The notes below the pieces were generated by a model, which searched no databases, was not told where the DNA came from, and was given only the letters and a program-made list of their open reading frames with translations. Position numbers and translations under genes: made by a program. Shown piece by piece: positions 25,830 through 35,192 of a DNA stretch of 64,000 bases. The stretch's first letter is position 1. Every line of letters begins with the position of its first letter. This DNA is from Candidatus Synechococcus calcipolaris G9 (lineage in GTDB: Bacteria; Cyanobacteriota; Cyanobacteriia; Thermosynechococcales; Thermosynechococcaceae), in NCBI RefSeq assembly GCF_029582805.1, contig NZ_JAKKUT010000001.1, forward strand, positions 239,067 through 303,066, read 5' to 3'.

Positions 25830-27347
25830 TCAGGAAACTGAGTTACCCATGGAGGAGAGTCGTTTCCTTAAGGCTGCCATAGCTTCTTCGCGATCGTCAA
25901 AGTGAACTTTTTCAGTGCCTAAAATCTGATAGTCTTCGTGCCCCTTACCGGCAATAATCACCCCATCCCCTGGTTTTGCCTGCAAGATGGCGGCATGAAT
26001 GGCTTCGCGGCGATCGCCATTGACTATTTTGGGGGTGGTTTCGGGAATACCTGTGAGAATATCCTCTAAAATCCGTCGGGGGTCTTCGGTGCGTGGATTA
26101 TCGGAGGTGACAACCACCTGATCGGCTCGTTGGGCGGCAATAGCTCCCATTTGGGGCCGTTTGCTACGATCGCGATCGCCACCACAGCCAAAGACACAGA
26201 TCATCTCTCCCTGAATAAAGGGCCGCGCTGCCCGCAGCAGATTATCCAAGCTATCCGGGGTATGGGCATAGTCCACAATGACGCTAATATCCTGATCCGG
26301 TTGCACCCGAATTTGCTGCATTCGCCCAGGCACCCCCGGAAAGTCTGCCAGGGCCTTGACCATACCATCGAGGGGCAATCCCAGATCAATGCCCACGGCG
26401 ATCGCCGCCAATAAATTAGCCACATTGAACTGACCCACCAAGGGAGAATTAAACTCTGCTACCCCTGTGGGGGTATGAACAGTGCCAGCGACCCCATCCA
26501 CCCGATAGACCAGATCCGTCGTGTAAAAATCTGCGCTGGTTTCCGTGCTGTAACCCCAGGCCTGCTCCGGTTTCATGTTGGCGAGGAGTTTCTGTCCGTA
26601 GGGATCATCCACATTGGCGATCGCCCGCCCCTTCAGGTAATCCCCACTAAAGAGTTTTGCTTTAGCAGCAAAGTAATCCTCCATCGTTGGATGGTAGTCC
26701 AGGTGATCCTGGGTCAAATTGGTAAAAACCGCCGTTTCAAAGGTACAACCCCAAACCCGATCCTGATCTAGGGCATGGGAACTCACCTCCATCACTCCAA
26801 AGCGACAACCTGCAGATCGGGCCGCCCCTAATCGGGCTTGTAGATCCACCGCAAAGGGAGTTGTGTGACTGGCCACTTCTTCATGGCCTGGCCAGCGACT
26901 ATAGAGGGTACCGAGGAGGGCCGTGGGATAACCCACCTGACTGAGCAAAAATTCAATTAAATGAGTTGTCGTGGTTTTACCATTGGTTCCCGTTACCCCA
27001 ACCAGGGCAAGGTGTTGGGCCGGATAGTCATAGAACGCTGCCGCAATAGCTCCACAGGCCCGCTGAATATTTGCCACTGGAATCACACAAACGTTATCCC
27101 CTGAAGCTCTATCCCCTGGGGTGGGCTGTTTAGCTGTGGGGGAAATGAGGGCGGCAACAGCGCCGGCCGCAAGGGCACTGGGCCAAAAATTTCCCCCATC
27201 CACCCGCGACCCCGGCATGCCCATAAATAAGGTTCCTGGACGGCAATCCCAGGAATTCGTACTTAAGTGGGTGACATCCCGTTCTAAATCGCAATCGTCT
27301 ATTTCAGGAGATAAATTTGCTGCCTCCAAAAGTTCCCGTAACTTCAT
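25830..27347 (-). CDS. murE: UDP-MurNAc-tripeptide synthetase (meso-diaminopimelate adding)
   Basis: The 505-residue cytoplasmic ligase adds the third stem amino acid to UDP-MurNAc-L-Ala-D-Glu. The N-terminal UDP-binding domain has HLSTNSWDCRPGTLF. The central domain has the ATP P-loop VTGTNGKTTT. The C-terminal domain has the DNPRTEDP motif, which in known MurE enzymes selects meso-diaminopimelate rather than lysine. Length is normal. It is divergently oriented from nirA, with a 260-base shared upstream region containing the nitrogen-control sites. Confidence 0.97.
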   Translation of the reverse strand: MKLRELLEAANLSPEIDDCDLERDVTHLSTNSWDCRPGTLFMGMPGSRVDGGNFWPSALAAGAVAALISPTAKQPTPGDRASGDNVCVIPVANIQRACGAIAAAFYDYPAQHLALVGVTGTNGKTTTTHLIEFLLSQVGYPTALLGTLYSRWPGHEEVASHTTPFAVDLQARLGAARSAGCRFGVMEVSSHALDQDRVWGCTFETAVFTNLTQDHLDYHPTMEDYFAAKAKLFSGDYLKGRAIANVDDPYGQKLLANMKPEQAWGYSTETSADFYTTDLVYRVDGVAGTVHTPTGVAEFNSPLVGQFNVANLLAAIAVGIDLGLPLDGMVKALADFPGVPGRMQQIRVQPDQDISVIVDYAHTPDSLDNLLRAARPFIQGEMICVFGCGGDRDRSKRPQMGAIAAQRADQVVVTSDNPRTEDPRRILEDILTGIPETTPKIVNGDRREAIHAAILQAKPGDGVIIAGKGHEDYQILGTEKVHFDDREEAMAALRKRLSSMGNSVS

Positions 27348-27485
27348 TAAGCCCTCCTAGGGTAAAACCCACCACGATCCATCCATGGATGCAATCTATG
27401 CCATAGCCCGTATTGCGAGAAATTGTACGCGATCATGCACGGCAACGAACAATTTCAACGGATTTCCATCATTCAAGAGTTGATA

Positions 27486-27498
27486 TGCGTTTTTTGCA
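27486..27498 (+). promoter_or_regulatory. NtcB-like LysR binding site upstream of nirA
   Basis: TGCG, five T, TGCA. This fits TGCA-N5-TGCA, which I recall as the NtcB target of cyanobacterial nirA promoters, with one mismatch. It lies 38 bases upstream of the NtcA box. ntcB itself is in this cluster, which supports the reading. Confidence 0.55.
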
Positions 27499-27536
27499 TT
27501 TTGTTAATACACTTACCGTATGGACGGCAATAAAAT

Positions 27537-27578
27537 GTAACAAAACGTACAAAAAGCCCTAGTCAGATTCCTTAACGT
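27537..27578 (+). promoter_or_regulatory. NtcA-activated promoter of nirA
   Basis: A perfect NtcA box GTA-N8-TAC occupies 27537-27550. After 22 bases the -10 element TAACGT (TAN3T) lies at 27573-27578. This is the textbook layout of a class II NtcA promoter, activated under nitrogen limitation with 2-oxoglutarate. nirA starts 30 bases downstream. Confidence 0.88.
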
Positions 27579-27607
27579 TAGTTCCACTGTTACATGAATG
27601 AAGACCT

Positions 27608-29176
27608 GTGACTAACAAGTTTGAAGCAGTTAAAGCCGCCAAAGACGGCCTTGCGGTCAAGGACGAACTGGAGCATTTTGCCGCCATTGGTTGGCAGGAC
27701 ATTCCCGAAGCGGATCGAGACCTGCGGTTGAAATGGCTTGGCATCTTTTTCCGTCCAGTCACGCCGGGAAAGTTCATGCTACGTCTGCGGGTTCCCAATG
27801 GCATTCTCACCAGTGCCCAATTGCGTACCCTCGGGGAAATTGTCGATCGCTATGGCGAAAACGGTAACGGCGACATCACCACTCGGCAAAACATACAAAT
27901 TCGCGGCATCCTCATTGAGGATATTCCCGATATTTTTGAACGCCTGAGTGCCTGTGGCCTCACCTCGGTACAGTCAGGCATGGACAATGTTCGGAATATT
28001 ACCGGCTCCCCCATTGCCGGCATTGACGGCAGTGAACTGATTGATACCCGGCCCTTGGTGCGGCAACTCCAAGCCATGATTACCAATAATGGCCAGGGCA
28101 ATCCCGAATTTAGCAACCTACCGCGAAAATTTAATATTGCCATTGAAGGGGGACGAGATAACTCCGTCCATGCGGAGATCAATGACATTGCCTTTGTCCC
28201 CGCCTATCGGTGGGGTGTCCTCGGATTCAATGTTCTTGTCGGGGGCTTTTTCTCGGCCCGACGGTGCGAAGCTGCCATCCCCCTGGATGCCTGGGTACCC
28301 CCGGATCAATCGGTGGTGGAACTGTGCCGAGCCATCCTAGAACTCTATCGGGATCATGGGCCGCGGGCCAATCGGCAAAAATCGCGGCTGATGTGGTTGA
28401 TTGATGAATGGGGAATTGATCATTTTCGCAGTGCGGTTACGGCCAAGCTGAGCTTTCCCCTACATCGGGCCGCCCCCAAGGATGAAATTGACTGGGAAAA
28501 GCGGGATCACCTAGGGGTCTATCCCCAAAAGCAACCGGGTCTGAGTTTCGTTGGCCTCCACGTCCCCGTGGGTCGCCTATATGCCCCGGACTTTTTTGAG
28601 TTGGCTCGCCTAGCTCAGTTCTATGGCAATGGCGAGGTGCGTTTAACCGTAGAGCAGAATTTAATTTTGCCCTATGTGTCCAATACCCTTCTGGCCCATT
28701 TACTGGAGGAACCCCTCCTCGCCAAATTTGGCATTGCGCCTCCCCCCTTGCAGCGATCGCTCGTTTCCTGTACCGGAGCGCAGTTTTGCAATTTTGCCCT
28801 TGTGGAAACAAAAAACCGTGCCCTAGCCCTAAGTGCGGCCCTAGATGCGGAGCTTTATGTCCCCCAACCCGTTCGCATTCACTGGACCGGTTGCCCCAAC
28901 TCCTGCGGACAACCCCAAGTAGCCGATATAGGTTTGATGGGCACAAAAGTACGCCGCAATGGCCAAACCGTGGAGGGGGTAGACCTCTACATGGGGGGCA
29001 AGGTGGGTAAAGATGCCCAGTTGGGAACCTGTGTTCGTAAGGGCATTCCCTGTGATGACCTGCAACCGATTTTGCGCGACCTGTTGATTGAACAATTTGG
29101 TGCTTCCCCGCGCACCGATGATCTACCCCAGAATAGTCACCTGAATGTAACGGCTGAATCCATCGCCGTTGCCTAG
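27608..29176 (+). CDS. nirA: Ferredoxin-nitrite reductase
   Basis: The 522-residue enzyme reduces nitrite to ammonium with six electrons from ferredoxin, using one 4Fe-4S cluster and siroheme. Two ferredoxin-like half-domains are seen. The cluster and siroheme cysteines are Cys388 and Cys394 (SCTGAQFC) and Cys429 and Cys433 (GCPNSC). Substrate-side residues in GDITTRQNIQIRG are present. The start is GTG. Length is typical of the cyanobacterial enzyme without an extra C-terminal ferredoxin domain. It is first in the nitrate cluster and preceded by NtcA and NtcB sites. Confidence 0.97.
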   Translation: MTNKFEAVKAAKDGLAVKDELEHFAAIGWQDIPEADRDLRLKWLGIFFRPVTPGKFMLRLRVPNGILTSAQLRTLGEIVDRYGENGNGDITTRQNIQIRGILIEDIPDIFERLSACGLTSVQSGMDNVRNITGSPIAGIDGSELIDTRPLVRQLQAMITNNGQGNPEFSNLPRKFNIAIEGGRDNSVHAEINDIAFVPAYRWGVLGFNVLVGGFFSARRCEAAIPLDAWVPPDQSVVELCRAILELYRDHGPRANRQKSRLMWLIDEWGIDHFRSAVTAKLSFPLHRAAPKDEIDWEKRDHLGVYPQKQPGLSFVGLHVPVGRLYAPDFFELARLAQFYGNGEVRLTVEQNLILPYVSNTLLAHLLEEPLLAKFGIAPPPLQRSLVSCTGAQFCNFALVETKNRALALSAALDAELYVPQPVRIHWTGCPNSCGQPQVADIGLMGTKVRRNGQTVEGVDLYMGGKVGKDAQLGTCVRKGIPCDDLQPILRDLLIEQFGASPRTDDLPQNSHLNVTAESIAVA

Positions 29177-29315
29177 GGGTGAACCCTAATCCCGAATTCA
29201 CTGGGATTGAAATAGGTTACGTCTGATTTGTCTTAAATTCTTAGCCCCAAGTGCGACACGGCTGCCACCGATCGCCCCCAGGGTCTAATTTATTGTGCTG
29301 ATTTTTGGAACTATC

Positions 29316-30824
29316 ATGCTAAAAGCTATTCTATCGTTTCGCGATCGTTATCGCATCCTTCACCTCACCTGGTTTGCCTTTTTCCTAACCTTTGTGGTGT
29401 GGTTTAACTTTGCCCCCCTGGCCACGATGGTGCAGGAAGATATGGGCTTAACAACGCCGCAAATTCGGACTCTGGCTATCTGTAATGTCGCCCTCACCGT
29501 TCCGGCGCGAATCATCATTGGTATGGTTCTAGACCGCTACGGCCCTCGCATTACCTATACCTGCCTGCTGATCTTTTCTGCCATTCCCTGTTTAATGTTT
29601 GCCGCCGCCCAGGATTTCTACTGGCTAGTAATTAGCCGCCTCCTCCTGAGTATTGTGGGTGCGGGCTTTGTCATTGGTATTCGCATGGTGGCAGAATGGT
29701 TTCCCCCCAAGGAAATTGGCTTTGCCGAAGGGGTTTACGGCGGTTGGGGAAATTTTGGCTCGGCAGCAGCGGCCTTCACCCTGCCCACTATTGCCGTAGC
29801 CTTAGCGGTTTTCTCCGGAGGCCAAGGAAACTGGCGGATGACGATCGCCCTGACCGGGATTGCCACAGCCATCTATGGGTTTATTTATTTTGTTAATGTC
29901 AAAGATACGCCGGAGGGCAAAGTTTACCAAAAACCAGCCCGCCATGGTGGCATGGAAGTCACCAGTGTTAAAGATTTTTGGTTTATGTTGGCTGCAAACT
30001 TGCCGCTGACTGGGGTGTTGGGGCTACTGGCCTGGCGATTAGAGCAAATTGGCTTCCTGGATACCTTTGCCCTATACATCACTTGGATTGCCCTAGTTGG
30101 TCTATACCTTTTCCAGTCCTATAAATGCTGGGATGTAAACCGGGATCTCTTTACCCAAAAGAAACGCTATCCCGCTGAAGATCGCTATCGCTTTAACCAA
30201 GTCTTTCTCTTGGAACTTACCTATATCGTGAACTTTGGTTCCGAATTGGCGGTGGTGTCCATGCTGCCGGCCTTCTTTGAACTCACCTTTAGCCTCTCTA
30301 AACCCCATGCGGGGATGATTGCCTCTAGCTATGCCTTTATGAATTTGATGGCCCGGCCCGGCGGCGGCATTATTAGCGATCGCCTGGGGAGCCGGAAATG
30401 GACTATGACGATTCTGACGGCGGCCATGGGCATTGGCTATCTGATTATGGCAGGTCAAAACAGCAGTTGGTGGTTGCCGGGAGCCATCCTCGTAACCATG
30501 CTGTGTTCCTTCTTTGTCCAGGCGGGGGAAGGATCTACCTTTGCGATTGTCCCCCTGATCAAACGGCGAGTTACTGGGCAAATTGCCGGTAATGTCGGCG
30601 CCTATGGCAATGTCGGGGCAGTCTGCTATCTCACCCTCTATAGCCTTTTGCCGGAAGGTGCCGTTGGCAATCAGATTTTCTTCCAAACCCTGGGGGTGAC
30701 CTCCATGATTGTTGCCTTCCTCTGCGGATTCTTTCTCCTTGAACCTAAAGGCTCCTTTGACAGTCACCATGAAGGGGAACTTGCTCCGGCTCCAGAGGTA
30801 TTGGCTCCTGGGCAAGAAGTTTAA
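29316..30824 (+). CDS. nrtP: Nitrate/nitrite permease of the NNP (major facilitator) family
   Basis: The protein of about 502 residues has twelve predicted membrane helices and belongs to the nitrate-nitrite porter branch (NrtP/NasA/NarK). Signatures are GWGNFGSAAAAFTLP in helix 5 and GNVGAYGNVGAV in helix 11, both glycine-rich nitrate motifs. I begin at the ATG at 29316 (MLKAILSF); a GTG 21 bases upstream is also in frame. A single-protein permease replaces the ABC system nrtABCD found in many freshwater relatives. It follows nirA by 139 bases and is likely co-transcribed. Confidence 0.93.
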   Translation: MLKAILSFRDRYRILHLTWFAFFLTFVVWFNFAPLATMVQEDMGLTTPQIRTLAICNVALTVPARIIIGMVLDRYGPRITYTCLLIFSAIPCLMFAAAQDFYWLVISRLLLSIVGAGFVIGIRMVAEWFPPKEIGFAEGVYGGWGNFGSAAAAFTLPTIAVALAVFSGGQGNWRMTIALTGIATAIYGFIYFVNVKDTPEGKVYQKPARHGGMEVTSVKDFWFMLAANLPLTGVLGLLAWRLEQIGFLDTFALYITWIALVGLYLFQSYKCWDVNRDLFTQKKRYPAEDRYRFNQVFLLELTYIVNFGSELAVVSMLPAFFELTFSLSKPHAGMIASSYAFMNLMARPGGGIISDRLGSRKWTMTILTAAMGIGYLIMAGQNSSWWLPGAILVTMLCSFFVQAGEGSTFAIVPLIKRRVTGQIAGNVGAYGNVGAVCYLTLYSLLPEGAVGNQIFFQTLGVTSMIVAFLCGFFLLEPKGSFDSHHEGELAPAPEVLAPGQEV

Positions 30825-30903
30825 CCATCCCAGTACACTCCCTGTTGATGACTCCTACTGAGGCAGTTCAGTCATTTAGTTTTTATTTAACGGGTTCATT
30901 ATT

Positions 30904-31176
30904 ATGACTCATTTTTCTTCCCAACAACCCCAAACCACTTCGCTTCTGGCGACCCCTGGGCCAAAACTGTGCTACTACTGCAATGAAAGTTCCCAAATTC
31001 AAATCCTGCGGTTGTCTAATGATGCTCATTGGGAAAAAATCGTCTTCCCGTTGCAGAAGTTACTTTTCTGGGCGGATCCAACCGTTGATCTGAAGGTTTA
31101 CACCTGTGGGCCAGGGGCAGTGCCCTTAAACTTGATTCCCTGTAGCATCCTACTGGCCAATGATGGGAAGGAATGA
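30904..31176 (+). CDS. Small DUF1830-like protein in the nitrate operon
   Basis: This 90-residue protein has a flexible Ser/Thr/Gln-rich start (1-20) and then one domain (21-84) with motifs LCYY, WEKIVFP, LFWAD, LKVY and LIPC. I recall this pattern as DUF1830, a small cyanobacterial family of unknown function. The same domain recurs at the N-terminus of the NarB encoded 48 bases downstream; 34 of 63 aligned residues are identical by hand count. It has four Cys residues (23, 26, 68, 80), and Cys80 is shared with the NarB copy. No signal or membrane helix is present. Its place between nrtP and narB suggests a role in nitrate reduction or its control; that is inference. Confidence 0.8.
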   Translation: MTHFSSQQPQTTSLLATPGPKLCYYCNESSQIQILRLSNDAHWEKIVFPLQKLLFWADPTVDLKVYTCGPGAVPLNLIPCSILLANDGKE

Positions 31177-31224
31177 GGACGTTGACGATTCCCGCAATTG
31201 TGCTGCGTTTGTTTTAATTGTGCT

Positions 31225-33693
31225 ATGACTCCTGGTACTCCTGATTCTTCTTTCCCTACCCATGCATCCCTTGCGGTTAAATCTGAGCCGCAGTTGTGCT
31301 ACTACAGCAATCAAACCGCTCAGGTACAAGTCCTCAAGTTATCTGATCAGGCCAACTGGGAGCGGGTGGTTTTTCCCTTCCAGCAATTATTTTTTTGGGC
31401 AGATGCGGACGCAGACCTAAAGATCTATAGCTCTACGCCAAAGTCGGCACCTTTACAACTTATTCCCTGTAAAACCCTGGTAACGGATGGAGTCCATTCC
31501 GCTCCCCCGTCCCAAGGGATCGCCCAGGAAGTGGTGCAAAGCCAATGTCCCTACTGTGGGGTGGGCTGTGGTCTGGAGGCGGTTCCCAACAGTGCTGCCG
31601 AGGGAGGCTACAAAATTCGTGGCGATCGCCAGCACCCCTCTAGTCAGGGCATGATCTGTGTCAAGGGGGCGACAATTATGGAATCCTTGGATCGCGATCG
31701 CCTGTTGTATCCCCTCTGGCGAGAACGGCTAGATCAACCCTTTCGCCGCATCAGTTGGGATGAGGCTGTTGGGCGCATTGTGGAGCGGATCCAAGCCGTA
31801 CAGGAAAACCAAGGTGCCGATGGCATCTGTATGTATGGGTCAGGGCAGTTTCAAACCGAGGATTACTATACCGCCCAAAAATTACTCAAGGGTTGTTTAG
31901 GCACGAATAACTTTGATGCCAATTCGCGGCTGTGTATGTCCTCGGCGGTGGCGGCCTATATCCAGAGTTTTGGCTCCGATGGCCCCCCCTGTTGCTACGA
32001 TGATCTGGAACTGACGGACTGCGCTTTTTTAATTGGCACTAATACCGCTGAATGCCACCCCATTGTCTTTAATCGCCTGCGGAAACACCATAAGCAAAAT
32101 CGCAAGGTCAAACTGATTGTGGTAGATCCCCGCCGCACCCCCACCGCCGAGGTAGCGGATCTCCACCTAGCGATCGCCCCAGGGACGGATATTGATCTGT
32201 TGCATGGGATTGGACATTTATTACTACAAATGCGCCTAATTGACCCGGAATTTATTGATGAATGTACGACGGGTTTTGCCGACTATGTAAAGCTTTTAGG
32301 GAATTATCCCCCCGAACAGGTGGCCCAACGCTGTGGTATTACAGTTCAGGACTTGGAAAAGGCGGCCCGCTATTGGGGGCAAGCCAAGGGGGTGCTATCC
32401 CTCTGGTCCATGGGCATTAATCAATCCTCGGAGGGCACGGCCAAGGCCCGCAGTTTAATTAACCTACATTTACTCACGGGCCAGGTGGGGCGGCCCGGTT
32501 GTGGCCCATTTTCCCTGACAGGTCAACCCAATGCCATGGGCGGCCGGGAAGCGGGGGGCTTATCCCATCTGTTGCCCGGCTATCGTCTGGTGAAAAATCC
32601 CCAGCATCGCCATGAGCTAGAGGAACTGTGGCAATTACCGGCGGGGCAGATTTCGGCTACACCGGGGCGATCGGCCTGGGAGATGATCACAGGTCTGGAA
32701 ACGGGGGACGTGGGCCTATTATGGATTGCGGCCACAAATCCGGTGGTGAGTATGCCGGATCTGGAGCGGACAAAAGCTGCCCTGCTGCGATCGCCCTTTA
32801 CGGTCTATCAAGATGCCTATTTCCCAACGGAAACCGCAGCCTATGCCCATTTACTCTTACCCGCGGCCCAATGGGGTGAAAAAACCGGCGTAATGACTAA
32901 TTCCGAGCGATGTGTCACCCTTTGCCCCGCCTTTCGATCTCCCCCAGGGGAAGCCAAAGCGGACTGGGAAATTTTTGCCGAGGTGGGTCGTCGTCTGGGG
33001 TTTGAGGAGCATTTTTCCTTTGAGACTTCAGCCGCAGTCTATGGCGAGTTTGTCCAAGCTACGAAGGGCCGTCTCTGCGATCAATCCGGTCTCAGCCATG
33101 AACGCCTAGAAACCCTGGGGCCCCTCCAATGGCCTTGCCCAGAGGGACTGCCAGACCCAGAAGCCCAACAGGCCAAACGGCTGTACACCGACTATCAATT
33201 TTCCACCAGCGATCGCCGCGCCCACTTTGGCATTTTTACCTCCCAGGGGTTAGGGGAACCGGTGGATATTGATTATCCCTACGTTTTAACCAACGGTCGC
33301 CTCTACGGCCATTGGCATACCCAAACCCGCACGGGCCGCATTCCTAAAATCACGAAAATGCATCCCCGCCCCCTCCTAGAAATCCATCCCCAGGATGCCG
33401 ATCGCCTCTGCTTAAGTGAAGGAGATTGGGTAGACGTGAGATCGCGGCGGGCCCAAGTTTGTTTGCCCGTGCATATAACCAAGGGAATACGGCCTGGAAC
33501 TGTATTTATGCCCATGCACTGGGGGTACCTCTGGGGGGATGATACGGAAGTCAATAGTTTAACCCATCCCATTTCCTGCCCCATTTCCCTGCAACCGGAA
33601 CTCAAAGCCTGTGCGGTGCAACTGGTTCCCATCCATGCCCAGGGTCAGCGTCCTCCCATTCACCCCCCCCATACCCATGTTCTTTCAGTTTGA
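31225..33693 (+). CDS. narB: Assimilatory nitrate reductase with an N-terminal DUF1830-like domain
   Basis: The 822-residue enzyme reduces nitrate to nitrite with ferredoxin. Residues about 24-85 are a DUF1830-like domain not usual in NarB, followed by a linker. The standard molybdopterin oxidoreductase begins near 105, with 4Fe-4S ligands Cys108, Cys111, Cys115 and Cys145 (CPYCGVGC, then MICVKG). The Mo-bis-MGD domains follow, with SRLCMSSAV and [15 protein letters not shown], and a C-terminal molydopterin-dinucleotide-binding domain ([13 protein letters not shown]). I start it at the ATG at 31225. A GTG at 31531 just before the cluster motif would give a standard NarB without the extension. 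narM overlaps its end by 17 bases. Confidence 0.95.
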   Translation: MTPGTPDSSFPTHASLAVKSEPQLCYYSNQTAQVQVLKLSDQANWERVVFPFQQLFFWADADADLKIYSSTPKSAPLQLIPCKTLVTDGVHSAPPSQGIAQEVVQSQCPYCGVGCGLEAVPNSAAEGGYKIRGDRQHPSSQGMICVKGATIMESLDRDRLLYPLWRERLDQPFRRISWDEAVGRIVERIQAVQENQGADGICMYGSGQFQTEDYYTAQKLLKGCLGTNNFDANSRLCMSSAVAAYIQSFGSDGPPCCYDDLELTDCAFLIGTNTAECHPIVFNRLRKHHKQNRKVKLIVVDPRRTPTAEVADLHLAIAPGTDIDLLHGIGHLLLQMRLIDPEFIDECTTGFADYVKLLGNYPPEQVAQRCGITVQDLEKAARYWGQAKGVLSLWSMGINQSSEGTAKARSLINLHLLTGQVGRPGCGPFSLTGQPNAMGGREAGGLSHLLPGYRLVKNPQHRHELEELWQLPAGQISATPGRSAWEMITGLETGDVGLLWIAATNPVVSMPDLERTKAALLRSPFTVYQDAYFPTETAAYAHLLLPAAQWGEKTGVMTNSERCVTLCPAFRSPPGEAKADWEIFAEVGRRLGFEEHFSFETSAAVYGEFVQATKGRLCDQSGLSHERLETLGPLQWPCPEGLPDPEAQQAKRLYTDYQFSTSDRRAHFGIFTSQGLGEPVDIDYPYVLTNGRLYGHWHTQTRTGRIPKITKMHPRPLLEIHPQDADRLCLSEGDWVDVRSRRAQVCLPVHITKGIRPGTVFMPMHWGYLWGDDTEVNSLTHPISCPISLQPELKACAVQLVPIHAQGQRPPIHPPHTHVLSV

Positions 33694-34144
33694 AGCCGAT
33701 TTTGTGGACTCTCTCCGCTGTATTCCCATGATGGTGCGCTATAAACTCGACACCTGTGGCGTAAAACTCAAACTGGTTCATTGGCATCAACTTTCCCAAG
33801 GGCAACGCCAAGAACTGGTGGATATGGACTGTGAAACGCCCCCGGAAATTGACACCTATCGCACTACGCTGCAAACCTGGGTGGCCCAGGTAAGTGGTTC
33901 CCCCGCCGATACCCTAGAGGTTCCTCACCATCCTCCTTGGCTAACCAGCAATGATATTCCCGCCTCTGTCCTTAGTCAGCTAGACAAAACCCCCGGCCAT
34001 TTCTTAACCCTAGATTATTGGGCGGCCCTTTCACCGCTGCAACGCTTTGCCCTGATCAAACTGAGTCGCCCGGGCCATGAAAATCGTAACTTTCGATCCG
34101 CCCTAGTTGAATTTGGACTGCTTTCTTCTGCGGCTAAGGCTTAG
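33677..34144 (+). CDS. narM: NarM, protein required for nitrate reductase activity
   Basis: The 155-residue protein matches NarM, known in cyanobacteria to be needed for active NarB, probably for cofactor insertion or maturation. The start [18 protein letters not shown] and the following [17 protein letters not shown] are characteristic. I use the ATG at 33677, where homology begins. It overlaps narB by 17 bases, implying translational coupling. The C-terminal [22 protein letters not shown] segment is also typical. It is soluble, with no cofactor motif of its own. Confidence 0.9.
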   Translation: MFFQFEADFVDSLRCIPMMVRYKLDTCGVKLKLVHWHQLSQGQRQELVDMDCETPPEIDTYRTTLQTWVAQVSGSPADTLEVPHHPPWLTSNDIPASVLSQLDKTPGHFLTLDYWAALSPLQRFALIKLSRPGHENRNFRSALVEFGLLSSAAKA

Positions 34145-34175
34145 ATGCCAAACTTGCCATCATCGGGGGCAAAAT

Positions 34176-34218
34176 GTATCAAGCTCTACATAAATAGAGG
34201 GCAAAAATCCCCTACTGT
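34176..34218 (+). promoter_or_regulatory. NtcA-type promoter upstream of ntcB
   Basis: A perfect NtcA box GTA-N8-TAC lies at 34176-34189. It is followed after 23 bases by TACTGT (TAN3T) at 34213-34218. ntcB begins 52 bases further on. This gives ntcB, and probably cnaT, its own nitrogen-controlled start inside the cluster. Confidence 0.82.
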
Positions 34219-34270
34219 TCTCATTCATTCAGTCTACCGATTCAATTCTCAGGAGAACACGGCGCAGCCT

Positions 34271-35185
34271 ATGCGCATTGAACAATTGCAGGCCTTTCTG
34301 GCCGTGGCAGATACGGGCAGTTTTCAGCAGGCGGCCCTTCAGTGTGGTGTGAGTCAACCCACCATTAGTCGTCAAATTCAGGCCCTAGAAGCGGATTTGG
34401 GGGCGGCCCTCTTCCATCGCAGTAACCAGACTAGTTTGACCTTGGCAGGAGATATTTTCCTCCGGCGGGCCAAGAAGATGTGGCAGGAATGGCAAACCGT
34501 CCACCAGGAACTTTTGGAGCTGCATCAGGGGAAACAAACCGAACTGTGTATTGGGGCGATCCATTCCATCTGTACAAATTTTTTACCCGCCCTTCTCCCT
34601 AAATTTTGCCACCAGTTTCCCCTGGTGCAATTGCGGGTGACGGCCCTAGGGAGCGATCGCGCCCTCAAGGTACTTAGGGATGGCTTAGTGGATTTAGTCA
34701 TTGTGATGAACAATCACTTTACTAACCAAATTGCCGGTCTTGTTTCCCATACCCTTTACGATGAACCCATTCGCCTACTCATGGCCGCCCACCACCCCCT
34801 GGCCCAGTTGCCGATCATTCCCTGGTCAGACCTGAGGAACTACCCCCAAGTCATTTTCAAGGATGGCTATGGTATGCGTCGCCTCGTCGAAGAAGAATTT
34901 TTGCGCCGCCATACTCCCCTGCAGGCGGCCTTAGAATTAAATACCCCAGAAGCCTTTCGGGGCGTAATTCGGGAAAGTCAAATGTTAGCTTTTTTGCCGG
35001 AATCAGCCCTAAGTGAAGCGGCCAAGGATCCCCTCCTAACCATCCGAGATGTCATGGACAATGATCAATCTTCTGGCCTACGTCGCCAAGTTGCGGTGAT
35101 TACCACCGGAGATCGTCTGGCCATTCCCCCCATTGATTACCTGTTTAAGTTAATTGTGGCCCAGTCTGGGATGAATCTGTTGTGA
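34271..35185 (+). CDS. ntcB: LysR-family activator of nitrate assimilation
   Basis: The 304-residue protein has an N-terminal winged helix-turn-helix (MRIEQLQAFLAVADTGSFQQ, then SQPTISRQIQALE) and a C-terminal periplasmic-binding-like effector domain. The start MRIEQLQAFLAV and its place beside nitrate genes identify NtcB, which boosts nirA-type promoters in response to nitrite. I chose the ATG at 34271 over an open stretch of 42 codons upstream, because the LysR fold starts there and the NtcA promoter lies in that stretch. A site of the NtcB type is upstream of nirA. cnaT follows after seven bases. Confidence 0.92.
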   Translation: MRIEQLQAFLAVADTGSFQQAALQCGVSQPTISRQIQALEADLGAALFHRSNQTSLTLAGDIFLRRAKKMWQEWQTVHQELLELHQGKQTELCIGAIHSICTNFLPALLPKFCHQFPLVQLRVTALGSDRALKVLRDGLVDLVIVMNNHFTNQIAGLVSHTLYDEPIRLLMAAHHPLAQLPIIPWSDLRNYPQVIFKDGYGMRRLVEEEFLRRHTPLQAALELNTPEAFRGVIRESQMLAFLPESALSEAAKDPLLTIRDVMDNDQSSGLRRQVAVITTGDRLAIPPIDYLFKLIVAQSGMNLL

Positions 35186-35192
35186 GGTTTGA

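Noticed and set aside
28437..29201. 254-codon frame antisense to nirA
   Set aside because: It is a shadow of the strongly conserved nirA frame, low in complexity, with no domain.
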